From contig CAMBEZ010000003.1 in NCBI GenBank assembly GCA_945865885.1, forward strand, positions 25,345-89,344: a stretch of 64,000 nucleotides of DNA. The letters run 5' to 3'. Shown piece by piece: positions 47,667 to 56,124 of this stretch; position 1 is the first letter of the stretch; each line of letters opens with the position of its first letter. Source of the DNA: Owenweeksia hongkongensis DSM 17368. GTDB taxonomy: Bacteria > Bacteroidota > Bacteroidia > Flavobacteriales > Schleiferiaceae. A program made the position numbers and the translations under genes. The notes beneath the pieces were generated by a model. The model was not told the DNA's origin. It was given only the letters and a program-made list of their open reading frames with translations, and did no database searches.

Positions 47667-48364
47667 GGATTCTTCTTGGTTTTCCCGGACCCCGTTTGTT
47701 TTCCGTCCAAATCGAACGTCTCCCAACGAACGGAAAGATTGTCCTCAAACCATTCGTTTTTTTCAAGAACTCCGTTGTCGTAAAAATACTGCGCCCTACC
47801 GTGTCTTTTACCCGCAAGATAAGGATACTGCGCCATGGGGTTTCCGTTGTCGTAAAACCACGTGGAAATGCCGCTCAAAACGCCGTGCTCGTAGGACCGC
47901 TGCTCTTTGGATTTTCCGTTGCCGTAAAAAGTAGTCACGGTGCCGTGCCACTGTCCGGCCCGGTAGTGCGCATGCTGTACCCACTGCCCAGAGTGATCCA
48001 GGAGCAACTCCGCACTGTCCTGCAGTCCGTCTTTATAGTACCGAACCGCCAACAATTGTCCGCTGGTACTCCATTCCAAAGACGGGCCGTTCAACCGGTC
48101 GTCCGCGTAGGTATCCCATTGACGGGGAAGGCCGTTGGGGTAGGAAATAATCCACAAACCTTCGCGGTGCAATTCTGCATTAAACCGGTTGTACCCCAAA
48201 GGTTGCTTCGGCACCAAATGCTGGGGTAGGGTGTCCCCGTGTACCCAGAATACCTCCGCTTTTTGGGGGATCGCTGCTTGGACCGACGGGGAAAATACCC
48301 AAAGCAAGACGACGCACCCCGTTATCAGAAGCCCGCTTAAGGTGTGGCTGAGGGGGCGGCTCAT
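47663..48364 (-). CDS. MORN-repeat (YwqK-like) secreted protein
   Basis: 233 residues. A signal-like helix (LSGLLITGCVVLLWVFSPSVQA) is followed from about residue 60 by at least five MORN-type repeats, e.g. LWIISYPNGLPRQWDTYADD, AHYRAGQWHGTVTTFYGNGK, STWFYDNGNPMAQYPYLAGK and RHGRAQYFYDNGVLEKNEWF. Such proteins are often annotated as YwqK-family antitoxins in Bacteroidota, but there is no toxin partner here, so that label should not be used. ATGA overlaps with both neighbours (GH3 fusion upstream, bshA downstream) indicate co-translation. Function unknown. Confidence 0.86.
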   Translation of the reverse strand: MSRPLSHTLSGLLITGCVVLLWVFSPSVQAAIPQKAEVFWVHGDTLPQHLVPKQPLGYNRFNAELHREGLWIISYPNGLPRQWDTYADDRLNGPSLEWSTSGQLLAVRYYKDGLQDSAELLLDHSGQWVQHAHYRAGQWHGTVTTFYGNGKSKEQRSYEHGVLSGISTWFYDNGNPMAQYPYLAGKRHGRAQYFYDNGVLEKNEWFEDNLSVRWETFDLDGKQTGSGKTKKNP

Positions 48365-51285
48365 GGTTGAATGTGGTCTTGAATTACTTGTTGAATACGC
48401 GTCCGTATATTCATCGATGACAACTTTTTATTGGTTGCACTGGGGTGAATTCTATTGGACAAGAAAACGTAGACCGTTTGGGTTTTGGGGTCTGCCCAGG
48501 CAAAGGTTCCGGTGAAACCGGTGTGGCCAAAGCTCTCCAAGGAGACGCATCCGCAGGTGGGCCCATCGCCGTCTGCCGGACGTTTGTCAAAACCAATGCC
48601 GCGTCGGTTGGTGGGGCAGTAAAAACACGAAGTGTAGGCGCGTACGTCCTCGTCAGAGAAAATTATTCCGGTGCCCACTTCGCCGCGGGACAAGAACAAC
48701 TCCATGGCCGCGGCCACCCCATCAGCGGTGCCAAAAATACCCGCATGGCCCGCCACACCGCCCATCAGTGCGGCTCCGGGGTCGTGCACCGTCCCGCGCA
48801 ATACGCCCCGACGGTAGTCTTTGACCTGCTCCGTGGGGGCTGTTCTGGCCCGAAAGTCCTTCGAAGTTCCCACCAACGGCCCGTACACCAGGGATTCAAT
48901 ACCGGCCGGTTCCCAAACCTGTTCGCGCACAAACTGCTGCAAAGGCAAGCCCGATTTTCGTTCCAAAAAACGTTGAAAAAGATAGTAGCCCAAATCAGAG
49001 TAGAGGTAGGTTTTTGGCCCCAGCGGAATGCGTGCGATGCGCGCCACGGCGGTATCTGGCCAGGTGTTGCGCACCCACAAAGAGTCCGTTGCTTGCCGGG
49101 TGTGGACGTCGGTTCGAACGTTAGACAACCAGTACGGGTCCGGAGCGCCGTTCAGCAAGACGTGTTGATCAAAGGGCCAGCCGGCCGGGAGGCCGGCTTG
49201 GTGGGTCAGCACCTCCGCGGCGCGAGCGGCGCCCAGCGGGGTGTTTTTGAGTTCCGGCAACAACACGTCCATTCGGTCTTCCGGACGGAACCAACCCTGT
49301 CGATCCGCCACCAACAAAGCACTGACGGTGCCCAATATTTTGGTGAGCGAGGCCACGTCGTAGACGGTCTGGGGGTTGACCTCGGCCGATCCATCGCGGT
49401 AGTCCAAGGTTCCGTAGCCTTTGTTTACGGCAATTTTGCCGTTGCGGACCACCACCACTTGGCAGCCCGGATAGGCCATGGCTTTGATTCCTTCCTCCGC
49501 GATTTGATCGATGGCTTGCTCTAAACCGGACCGAAAGCCAGCCTGCTCCGGTGTGGACGGAACGGTGCCGCCGCGCGCGGGGATCGGCTGCGCCGACCCC
49601 GCGCGCTGGCCCAACCCCAAATCCACCGGCAACACGCCCGTTGCGGAGCGCTCACCGCGCAAAAAAGCCCGAACGGCCTGGGTGGCCGCCGGATGGTTTT
49701 GGTACGCCACCAACACCGCTTGAGCGCCCGCAAAATTCTGATTGCGAATGCCGTATGGGCTTCCGTAATGCACCACCACCACCCCTTGAGGCGCCAAACG
49801 TTGGACCAATGCGGCAAATCCATCCGGAACCCCGGCACTCTTCCACGGACTGTCGTTGGACGTGCGGTGCTCCAAAACCACCGGTTGCCCGCTGGTAGCA
49901 CGAACCAACTGATCGATGCGCTCTGCCGTCAACGGCCCGTTGTGCACGCGGGAACTGCCTTCCGGGTTGGAAACTACATCCGCTTTATTGCCTACTTGGA
50001 GCACGGTGACCTCGGCCGACGCCCAGGTACCGGAACGAACTTCGAACGAAGGTTGCGCACTGGCAACGGTCAGGGCGCGCGCAAATACTTCGGACGTCAA
50101 GGCCTGAGCTTGCGCATCGTTGAGGTCTCGTTCCAGCCCTGCGCGCACCGGCACCGAATATCCCGCTGCTCGTTGGGGTGCCACCACCAAATGGTACTTG
50201 GCCATCAAAATGCGCTCCACGGATTCCTCCACGCGCTGGCGTAGGGAACGATCTTTTTGCACAGCGTCCAAAAGGTGGGCCGCTGCCTTGGGGAAATCCT
50301 CAGAAAAGAGCAAAACGTCGTTGCCCGCCCGGAGGGCCAATTCTTCCAGCGGCCCCGTAGGCGCACCGTCCGCCGCGCCCCGCATGTTGAGGGCATCGGT
50401 AAACACCAAACCGGAATAGCCCAACTCCTTACGAAGCAAGCCGTTGACCACCAGAGGCGAAAGTGAGGACGATCGGCCCGACGGATCCAGAGCCGGGACG
50501 TTCAGGTGCGCCACCATCACGCTTCCAGCATACGGCAAAAGTGCGCGGTACGGACGCAATTCAACCGAATCCAACGCCGTGCGGTTGCGCGCCACCGTGG
50601 GCAAGGTTTTGTGGGAATCCGAATCCGTGTCGCCGTGGCCCGGGAAATGCTTGACACAGTCCATCGCGCCCGCATCTTGTTGTCCTTTCAAATAACCGTG
50701 GGCCAAAGACACCACCGAACCGATTTCTTGACCGAACGAACGCTGACCGATGATGGGATTGGCCGGATTGGTGTTAACATCCAAGACGGGACCGAAGTTG
50801 ATGTGGACCCCCAAGCGACGCGCGTGCCGGCCGATGGTTTGTCCGTAGGCGTAGGCCAGGGAGGAGTCCCGGGTAGCCCCCAAGGTCATGGGCCAAGGCA
50901 GCCGGGTGGTGGAATCCAAACGCATGCCCAAATCCCACTCCGCGTCCATGGCCACGAGCAAGGGGATTTTCGCTGCGGATTGCAGTTTTTGACTCAGGGT
51001 AAACTGCCTGCCGGGCCCGCCTTGCATGAAGATAACGCCGCCCAAATGGTGTTCTTTGACGTACCGTTCCAACAACGCCGCGTGCTCCGGCCCTTTGTTG
51101 GAATAAGCAGCCACCATAAAGAGTTGGCCCACCTTTTCTGCGTCGGTCAGGGACGCCAATTGTTTTTGCGCGTACAAACGGGCCTCCGGTGTGTCGTACA
51201 CCCAGGGGCCGGGCTGTTGGGCTTGGCAACCCAACGCACTCAAAAACAGCAAGAACCCAGAAGCAAATCGAAGAGAGGAAATCAT
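48361..51285 (-). CDS. GH3 beta-N-acetylglucosaminidase / serine hydrolase (beta-lactamase-like) fusion lipoprotein
   Basis: 974 residues. Lipoprotein signal ending LFLSALGC (Cys20). GH3 catalytic domain at about 30-370: MDAEWDLGMRL, GPVLDVNTNPANPIIGQRSF, the NagZ-type KHFPGHGDTDSDSH (212-225) and nucleophile Asp297 in VFTDALNMRG. A spacer with the second GH3 Rossmann-like region follows (VVVHYGSPYGI). The C-terminal domain (about 590-960) is class C/DD-peptidase-like: SLTK with Ser646 and Lys649, YSDLGYYLFQ in place of YxN, and GHTGFTG in place of KTG. The two activities could trim muropeptide sugars and peptides during wall recycling. First gene of its operon. Confidence 0.93.
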   Translation of the reverse strand: MISSLRFASGFLLFLSALGCQAQQPGPWVYDTPEARLYAQKQLASLTDAEKVGQLFMVAAYSNKGPEHAALLERYVKEHHLGGVIFMQGGPGRQFTLSQKLQSAAKIPLLVAMDAEWDLGMRLDSTTRLPWPMTLGATRDSSLAYAYGQTIGRHARRLGVHINFGPVLDVNTNPANPIIGQRSFGQEIGSVVSLAHGYLKGQQDAGAMDCVKHFPGHGDTDSDSHKTLPTVARNRTALDSVELRPYRALLPYAGSVMVAHLNVPALDPSGRSSSLSPLVVNGLLRKELGYSGLVFTDALNMRGAADGAPTGPLEELALRAGNDVLLFSEDFPKAAAHLLDAVQKDRSLRQRVEESVERILMAKYHLVVAPQRAAGYSVPVRAGLERDLNDAQAQALTSEVFARALTVASAQPSFEVRSGTWASAEVTVLQVGNKADVVSNPEGSSRVHNGPLTAERIDQLVRATSGQPVVLEHRTSNDSPWKSAGVPDGFAALVQRLAPQGVVVVHYGSPYGIRNQNFAGAQAVLVAYQNHPAATQAVRAFLRGERSATGVLPVDLGLGQRAGSAQPIPARGGTVPSTPEQAGFRSGLEQAIDQIAEEGIKAMAYPGCQVVVVRNGKIAVNKGYGTLDYRDGSAEVNPQTVYDVASLTKILGTVSALLVADRQGWFRPEDRMDVLLPELKNTPLGAARAAEVLTHQAGLPAGWPFDQHVLLNGAPDPYWLSNVRTDVHTRQATDSLWVRNTWPDTAVARIARIPLGPKTYLYSDLGYYLFQRFLERKSGLPLQQFVREQVWEPAGIESLVYGPLVGTSKDFRARTAPTEQVKDYRRGVLRGTVHDPGAALMGGVAGHAGIFGTADGVAAAMELFLSRGEVGTGIIFSDEDVRAYTSCFYCPTNRRGIGFDKRPADGDGPTCGCVSLESFGHTGFTGTFAWADPKTQTVYVFLSNRIHPSATNKKLSSMNIRTRIQQVIQDHIQP

Positions 51286-51288
51286 CCC

Positions 51289-51296
51289 GAAAAGTA
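51289..51296 (-). promoter_or_regulatory. Near-consensus -7 element (TACTTTTC) for the GH3-bshA operon
   Basis: One mismatch from TAnnTTTG, ending 3 nt before the ATG of the GH3 fusion gene. Confidence 0.5.
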
Positions 51297-51310
51297 GGGT
51301 GAAATCATGC

Positions 51311-51318
51311 TATCTTTG
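51311..51318 (+). promoter_or_regulatory. -7 promoter element (TATCTTTG) for the mutL operon
   Basis: Exact consensus 20 nt before the ATG at 51339; divergent from the GH3-operon element, 14 nt apart. Confidence 0.65.
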
Positions 51319-51338
51319 AGGTCAATGCTGCTAAAATC

Positions 51339-51602
51339 ATGGGAATTTTAAACGGTTCGTTCTTTCGGGTACGCAAACCCCGTGGATTTCAGTACCAACC
51401 GCGCTTCTACGACGAGCGCAAAGAGCGGCTGGAACGCTTGCGCGGCGGCCAATTGGACGCTGAAAATGAGCGCCGAGCACGGATGCGCGAGGCGTGGAAA
51501 TCCAAGCAAACGGCTCAGCCTTTGTCTGGCCGCACTTTGTATCGTTTGGTTTTAGGTGCGCTGCTCGTGTGGGCGTTCATCCAATACGTTTCGGGCCAAT
51601 GA
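51339..51602 (+). CDS. Small conserved membrane protein preceding mutL
   Basis: 87 residues. A basic soluble part (RVRKPRGFQYQPRFYDERKE then a charged helix to about residue 60) leads to one C-terminal membrane helix (LYRLVLGALLVWAFIQYVSG), i.e. a tail-anchored topology. FxYxPRxYDExKE-type proteins are encoded just before mutL in many Flavobacteriales; none has an assigned function to my knowledge. Its stop overlaps the mutL start (ATGA), so it is co-translated with mutL. First gene of a five-gene plus-strand operon. Confidence 0.85.
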   Translation: MGILNGSFFRVRKPRGFQYQPRFYDERKERLERLRGGQLDAENERRARMREAWKSKQTAQPLSGRTLYRLVLGALLVWAFIQYVSGQ

Positions 51603-53437
51603 TCCAACTCCTGCCGGAACACGTCGCCAACCAAATTGCGGCCGGTGAGGTCGTGCAGCGACCGGCCTCCGTGGTCAAGGAATTGGTGGAAAATGCTTTG
51701 GACGCGGGTGCTACACGCATTGGGCTTGCTTTGGTGGACGCCGGGCGCACGACGCTTTCGTTTACCGACAATGGACAGGGTATTGCTGCTTCTCAGGTTC
51801 AACTCGCCTTTGCACGCCACGCCACCAGTAAGTTGCGCGAGGCCGACGACTTGTATCAATTGACCACCATGGGCTTCCGGGGCGAAGCACTCGCCTCCAT
51901 TGCTGCCGTAGCCCGCGTGGAATGCACCACCCGAACGTCGGACGCAGCTTTGGCAACCCATTTGGTGCTGGAAGGCGGGCGCGAAGTGCTGTGCGAGGAA
52001 CGCCCCGCCCCCGTGGGTACCCACTTGGTGGTGCGCAATTTATTTTTCAACGTGCCCGCGCGCCGGCAGTTTTTGAAAACCGACGCCGTAGAGTGGAAGG
52101 CCATCCTGGACGCCTTTGTGGGGTTGGCGCTGGCCCATCCGCATGTAGCCTTTACCCTGGAACACAACGGCCGGGAAGAATTCCATTTGGAATCGGAAAA
52201 CGACCGTTCCCGTCTCCTGCACGTATTGGGCAAGAAAACCAACGAACGCGTGGTGCCCGTGGCGGAAAAGACGGACGTGGTGGAAATCAACGGCTTCATT
52301 TTTCGGCCCGAACATTCCCGCAAAACGCGCGGAGACCAGCACTGGTTTGTGAACCGTCGGACCGTGCGCAGCCCCTACCTGCACCGGGCCGTGCAAGACG
52401 CGTTTGACGGATTGGTCCCCGAAGGCAACCACCCCGCCTACGTGCTGCATTTGACAGTGGATCCCGCACGCATCGACGTGAACGTGCACCCCGCCAAAAC
52501 CGAAATCAAATTCGACGACGAACGCGCCGTGTACGCCGTGGTGCGCTCCGCCGTGAAACACGCCTTGGGCCAGCACCAGGTGGCGCCCGCACTGGACTTT
52601 GAATCCATGCAGGCCTTCCAAACGCCTATCCTTCAGCCCAATGCCCCACGCCCCTTGCCGCCTGCGTTGGACATCAACCCCAACTTCAATCCGTTTGCCC
52701 CTGCCAACGGTGGAGCGGACGGGACGAACCATCGTTCGTTCGCAGCGCAGGCTTCCAACACCGGATACCGCCCCACGCCCCCTTCGGAACGACAGTGGTC
52801 TTGGGAAGAAGCCGCGGCTCCGGACCCCTACGGACAATCGGAACAACCGCCACAAGCCAATTTTGCCCCTTCGCCGCAAACCAATGGGAATTACGAATGG
52901 GTAACCCCCTGGAAAGACCCCTACCTCATGGCCCTTAGCGAAGAGGGATTGGCCGTGCTGCACTTGCCGCGCGTACAGCAGGTCTTGGCCTACGAGTCGC
53001 TCCTGCGCGCCTGGGGCGGAGCGACGTCGGCCAGCCAACAGCTGCTGTTTCCGCTGGAATTGCCGCTGAGTCCCTCAGACAAAAGTGCACTGGACGCGCA
53101 AGCCCCAACGCTCCAAGCCCTGGGCTTTGCCTGGACGTGGACCGCAGACGGCCTCTCACTGACCGGCTTGCCGGCTGTTCTTCCGGCGGAAGGTGCGGAG
53201 TCTGCCCTACTTGATTTTCTGCGCACAGACACCGGTGATCAGCCAGACCCCGCACAAGGCGCCCTTTGGCAGTTGGCCCACCACACCCGTGGCGCCAAAC
53301 CCACGCAACTGCGTGTGGAGGAACAAATGCTGCTGGTGGAACGCTGGCGGCAATGCCACCACCGCTGGCACGACCCCTCCGGGCGCGCCGTAGCACTTTT
53401 GTTGGACTCCCTAACCCTGGACCATCAATTCAACTAA
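51599..53437 (+). CDS. mutL: DNA mismatch repair protein MutL
   Basis: 612 residues from ATG 51599. The GHKL ATPase is complete: IAAGEVVQRPASVVKELVEN (motif I), DAGRTTLSFTDNGQGI (II), RHATSKLREADDLYQLTTMG then GFRGEALASIAAVA (III), and FNVPARRQFLKTDA; the transducer ends VHPAKTEIKFDDERAVYAVV. A Pro/Asn-rich linker (about 340-445) joins the C-terminal dimerisation domain. The endonuclease motif DQHA(x)2E(x)4E is not visible; the aligned region near residues 453-467 reads VLHLPRVQQVLAYE. Strand nicking may therefore be absent. Confidence 0.96.
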   Translation: MIQLLPEHVANQIAAGEVVQRPASVVKELVENALDAGATRIGLALVDAGRTTLSFTDNGQGIAASQVQLAFARHATSKLREADDLYQLTTMGFRGEALASIAAVARVECTTRTSDAALATHLVLEGGREVLCEERPAPVGTHLVVRNLFFNVPARRQFLKTDAVEWKAILDAFVGLALAHPHVAFTLEHNGREEFHLESENDRSRLLHVLGKKTNERVVPVAEKTDVVEINGFIFRPEHSRKTRGDQHWFVNRRTVRSPYLHRAVQDAFDGLVPEGNHPAYVLHLTVDPARIDVNVHPAKTEIKFDDERAVYAVVRSAVKHALGQHQVAPALDFESMQAFQTPILQPNAPRPLPPALDINPNFNPFAPANGGADGTNHRSFAAQASNTGYRPTPPSERQWSWEEAAAPDPYGQSEQPPQANFAPSPQTNGNYEWVTPWKDPYLMALSEEGLAVLHLPRVQQVLAYESLLRAWGGATSASQQLLFPLELPLSPSDKSALDAQAPTLQALGFAWTWTADGLSLTGLPAVLPAEGAESALLDFLRTDTGDQPDPAQGALWQLAHHTRGAKPTQLRVEEQMLLVERWRQCHHRWHDPSGRAVALLLDSLTLDHQFN

Positions 53438-53439
53438 GC

Positions 53440-54114
53440 ATGTACCGACCCACCACCTTCTCCCTCCTTCCCCCCGTGGTTAAAAACCTGTTGATCCTCA
53501 ACGGACTTTTTTTCTTGGGCACCATCGTTTTGGAATCCCGCGGTTTGGACCTCGTGGGAATGCTGGGCCTGTTCTTTCCCGCCTCGCCTTTTTTTGAGCC
53601 GTACCAACTGTTTTCCCACCTGTTCATGCACGGCTCCTTCGGCCACCTGTTCTCCAACATGCTGGCGCTGTGGATGTTTGGCACCCCCATGGAAAACCTG
53701 TGGGGACCCAAGCGCTTTTTGACCTACTACCTCATCACCGGACTGGGCGCGGCCGCTTGCCACCTCGGCGTCATGGCCTGGGACTACTACCAGGTGTTGC
53801 CCTTCGCTGAATTGGGCGACGGGGATGCCATTGCCTACCTGAATCAACTCTATCAAAGCCCAACCGTTGGAGCGTCTGGTGCTGTTTTTGGCTTGTTGCT
53901 GGCCTACGGCATGACCTTTCCCAACCAAGAAATCTACGTGTACTTTTTGCTGCCCATCAAGGCCAAGTACTTCGTAGCCATTTACGGTTTGTTTGAGTTG
54001 TTCTCCGGGCTTGCAAACTCCGGATCCAACATCGCCCACTTCGCCCACTTGGGCGGTATGCTTTTTGGTTTTCTGTTGATCAAACGTTGGCGAAGCAACG
54101 CCTTTCGTTTTTAA
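53440..54114 (+). CDS. Rhomboid family intramembrane serine protease (first of two)
   Basis: 224 residues from ATG 53440, 2 nt after mutL. Six membrane helices with PYQLFSHLFMHGSFGHLFSN (helix 2 His/Asn), TVGASGAVFGLLLAYGM (catalytic Ser in GASG) and NIAHFAHLGGMLFGFLL (catalytic His). It would cleave single-span membrane proteins within the bilayer. An uncommonly long loop before GASG (LPFAELGDGDAIAYLNQLYQ) is present. Substrates unknown. Confidence 0.94.
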   Translation: MYRPTTFSLLPPVVKNLLILNGLFFLGTIVLESRGLDLVGMLGLFFPASPFFEPYQLFSHLFMHGSFGHLFSNMLALWMFGTPMENLWGPKRFLTYYLITGLGAAACHLGVMAWDYYQVLPFAELGDGDAIAYLNQLYQSPTVGASGAVFGLLLAYGMTFPNQEIYVYFLLPIKAKYFVAIYGLFELFSGLANSGSNIAHFAHLGGMLFGFLLIKRWRSNAFRF

Positions 54115-54154
54115 CGCATTTACGTCCCACAAATTCACTTCAACGAATCTCTGC

Positions 54155-54970
54155 GTGAACTTCGCTGCATCCGTTCGACGTCGTTTGGCTTCCTCCAGCG
54201 GGACCGACTTGCTCTTGGGCACGTTGGTGTCTTTGGTGGCGGTTAAGTACGCCCTGATTGCAGCAGACCGCATCTCCGGCAGCGAACTTTCGCTCGGCTG
54301 GCAACACCTCTGGGTCCTGGGGGAAGGAGACGCCTGGAAGCCCTGGAAGTGGTTTTCCTATGCTTTTTTGCACGCGGACCTCTACCACGCCCTGTGGAAT
54401 CTCTTGATTCTGCATTTTGTGGGGCACGCTTGGGAAGACCGACGGGGCCACCGCTCTCCCTGGTGGCTGTTCCTGGGGGGTGCCGCAGTTGGGGCGATCG
54501 TCTTTTTGACACTCAATCGCGCAGACGGAACGTACCACCAACTGGTAGGTGCCTCCGCAGGAACCACCGCGGTGCTGGGTGCTTTAACCGTTCGGCAACC
54601 TCGATTCCAAACCAAACTGGCCTTCTGGTGGGTTCCCCTGTACGCATTTGCCGCCTTGATGCTGGTGGTTGATTTGGCTTTTGCCGTGGGCTACGATTTA
54701 TCCGCCTGGGCGCATCTCTCCGGATTTGCACTGGGTGCCGGAGGACAGGTGTTGGGACTGTGGTCCGTTTCATTCAACGGCTTCAAACGCGCACGAACCT
54801 CCCCCCACTTGATCCTGGTGCCGGGAGGGCAAAAAAACGCCCACAACGTATTGGAGGGCCTTCGAGACCCCGAAGCGCGCTTGAACGCCGTTTTGGACAA
54901 AATCAGCCGCAACGGCGTGGAATCACTTTCTGCGGAAGAGCGCGCTTGTTTGGAAAAAATTCAAAAGTGA
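54155..54970 (+). CDS. Rhomboid family intramembrane serine protease (second of two)
   Basis: 271 residues from GTG 54155. Membrane helices with WKWFSYAFLHADLYHALWNL, catalytic YHQLVGASAGTTAVLGALTV (Ser in GASA) and LSAWAHLSGFALGAG (His). It is diverged from its neighbour rather than a recent duplicate. A cytosolic C-terminal tail of 60 residues ends LDKISRNGVESLSAEERACL, a short helical hairpin module seen behind rhomboids of Bacteroidota (DUF6576-like). Its stop overlaps the next gene by 4 nt (GTGA). Confidence 0.92.
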   Translation: MNFAASVRRRLASSSGTDLLLGTLVSLVAVKYALIAADRISGSELSLGWQHLWVLGEGDAWKPWKWFSYAFLHADLYHALWNLLILHFVGHAWEDRRGHRSPWWLFLGGAAVGAIVFLTLNRADGTYHQLVGASAGTTAVLGALTVRQPRFQTKLAFWWVPLYAFAALMLVVDLAFAVGYDLSAWAHLSGFALGAGGQVLGLWSVSFNGFKRARTSPHLILVPGGQKNAHNVLEGLRDPEARLNAVLDKISRNGVESLSAEERACLEKIQK

Positions 54971-56082
54971 ATCCTTCGCGCACAACCCGCCGAATGCCCC
55001 GTGGGGTGCATGCCGTAGTTCTTCTGGTGCACCTGGGGTGGACACTATTGACCGTCCCCAGTGCACTGGCGTTCTACCTATCCCCGGAGCGCTGGAATTC
55101 CCTGGGCTTTTTCGCTTTGATTGCTCCGGGTCTGGCCCTGGGGCATGCTTTTTTGCTGCTGTACTGGACCACCCAATTGCGCCGTTGGGCGCTGATTTCC
55201 GCCGTTGTATTGGCCTTGACGTATCCGCAATGGCGCGGCACCTTGAACCTTTCGTTGGAGCAATCCGCAGAGCAGCCCTTGTGGCGGGTTGCCACCTGGA
55301 ACGTTCACGGGTGGCGCAACGCCTCGTGGACCAACCTGGATTCAACCGCACGCCTCATGGTGCAGCACGTGGAGAAAATGGACCCCTTGGTTTTGGCCCT
55401 TCAAGAACACCGAAAATCCATCCATCCCTTGCTGGCTTCAAATTGGCCCTATTCCCACCACGAAAAGGACCAAAGCGGTTTGGCGATCTACTCCAAAAAG
55501 CCGTTTGGCCGGAGGGGGTACGTGCTGTTTGACGCTCCTTACCGGGGGCACGAGGGCTTCCTTTGGGCGGATTGCGCACTGCCAGCGGGCGACACAGTCA
55601 GACTACTCAACGTGCACCTCGTGACCACCACCTTCGTCCCGGAGCGTTACGAAACCTTGGGCCGGGGAGTTCCTGCGGAGCCCGGAAACAAATGGGTTCG
55701 GGAAGGTTCTGACATTGCCGTCCGCCTGGGACGAGCCTCCGCGCGAAGGGCCATGCAGGTGCAGCAAGTAGCACGGTTTGCCGCGAACAGTCCCCATCCG
55801 GTGGTGTGGTGCGGTGACTTCAACGACACCCCGTCTTCTTTCACCTACCGAACGGCCACCCAAAACGCGCAGGATGCCTTTTTGCAGGCCGGCAAAGGTT
55901 TTGGGAATACCTACACCAAGTTGGCCTTGGTTCCGCTGCGCATTGACCACATTTTGGTTCAAGCGCCCTGGCATGCGGTGGGGTACGCGGTTTGGAAACA
56001 GCCGTTCAGCGACCACCACCCGGTGGCCGTTGATTTTGCCACCGCAGACACGCTGGGAGCGACGTCGGTGGATGCTCCCTGA
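54967..56082 (+). CDS. Membrane-anchored endonuclease/exonuclease/phosphatase family protein
   Basis: 371 residues from GTG 54967 (ATG 54994 is an alternative). Three N-terminal membrane helices (VVLLVHLGWTLLTVPSALAF, LGFFALIAPGLALGHAFLLL, WALISAVVLALTYP) are followed by an EEP domain: WRVATWNVHGW, LALQEHRKS (metal-binding Glu), VVWCGDFNDTPSSFTY (catalytic Asp/Asn), LRIDHILV and FSDHHPVAVDF (Asp-His). Substrate could be nucleic acid or a phospho-lipid; not resolved. The mutL-rhomboid-rhomboid-EEP order is a syntenic block in Flavobacteriales. Confidence 0.91.
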   Translation: MNPSRTTRRMPRGVHAVVLLVHLGWTLLTVPSALAFYLSPERWNSLGFFALIAPGLALGHAFLLLYWTTQLRRWALISAVVLALTYPQWRGTLNLSLEQSAEQPLWRVATWNVHGWRNASWTNLDSTARLMVQHVEKMDPLVLALQEHRKSIHPLLASNWPYSHHEKDQSGLAIYSKKPFGRRGYVLFDAPYRGHEGFLWADCALPAGDTVRLLNVHLVTTTFVPERYETLGRGVPAEPGNKWVREGSDIAVRLGRASARRAMQVQQVARFAANSPHPVVWCGDFNDTPSSFTYRTATQNAQDAFLQAGKGFGNTYTKLALVPLRIDHILVQAPWHAVGYAVWKQPFSDHHPVAVDFATADTLGATSVDAP

Positions 56083-56124
56083 GTTGGGCAACGGAATTCC
56101 TACGTGGGGTTGGCGCACTATAGG

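Noticed and set aside
47663..48364. Toxin-antitoxin pair, suggested by the YwqK antitoxin label for MORN proteins
   Set aside because: No toxin-like neighbour; the protein has a signal peptide and is co-translated with bshA and the GH3 fusion gene.
53440..54970. Recent tandem duplication of the rhomboid genes
   Set aside because: The two proteins share only the catalytic motifs; lengths, loops and the C-terminal tail differ, so the duplication is ancient or they are separate subfamilies.
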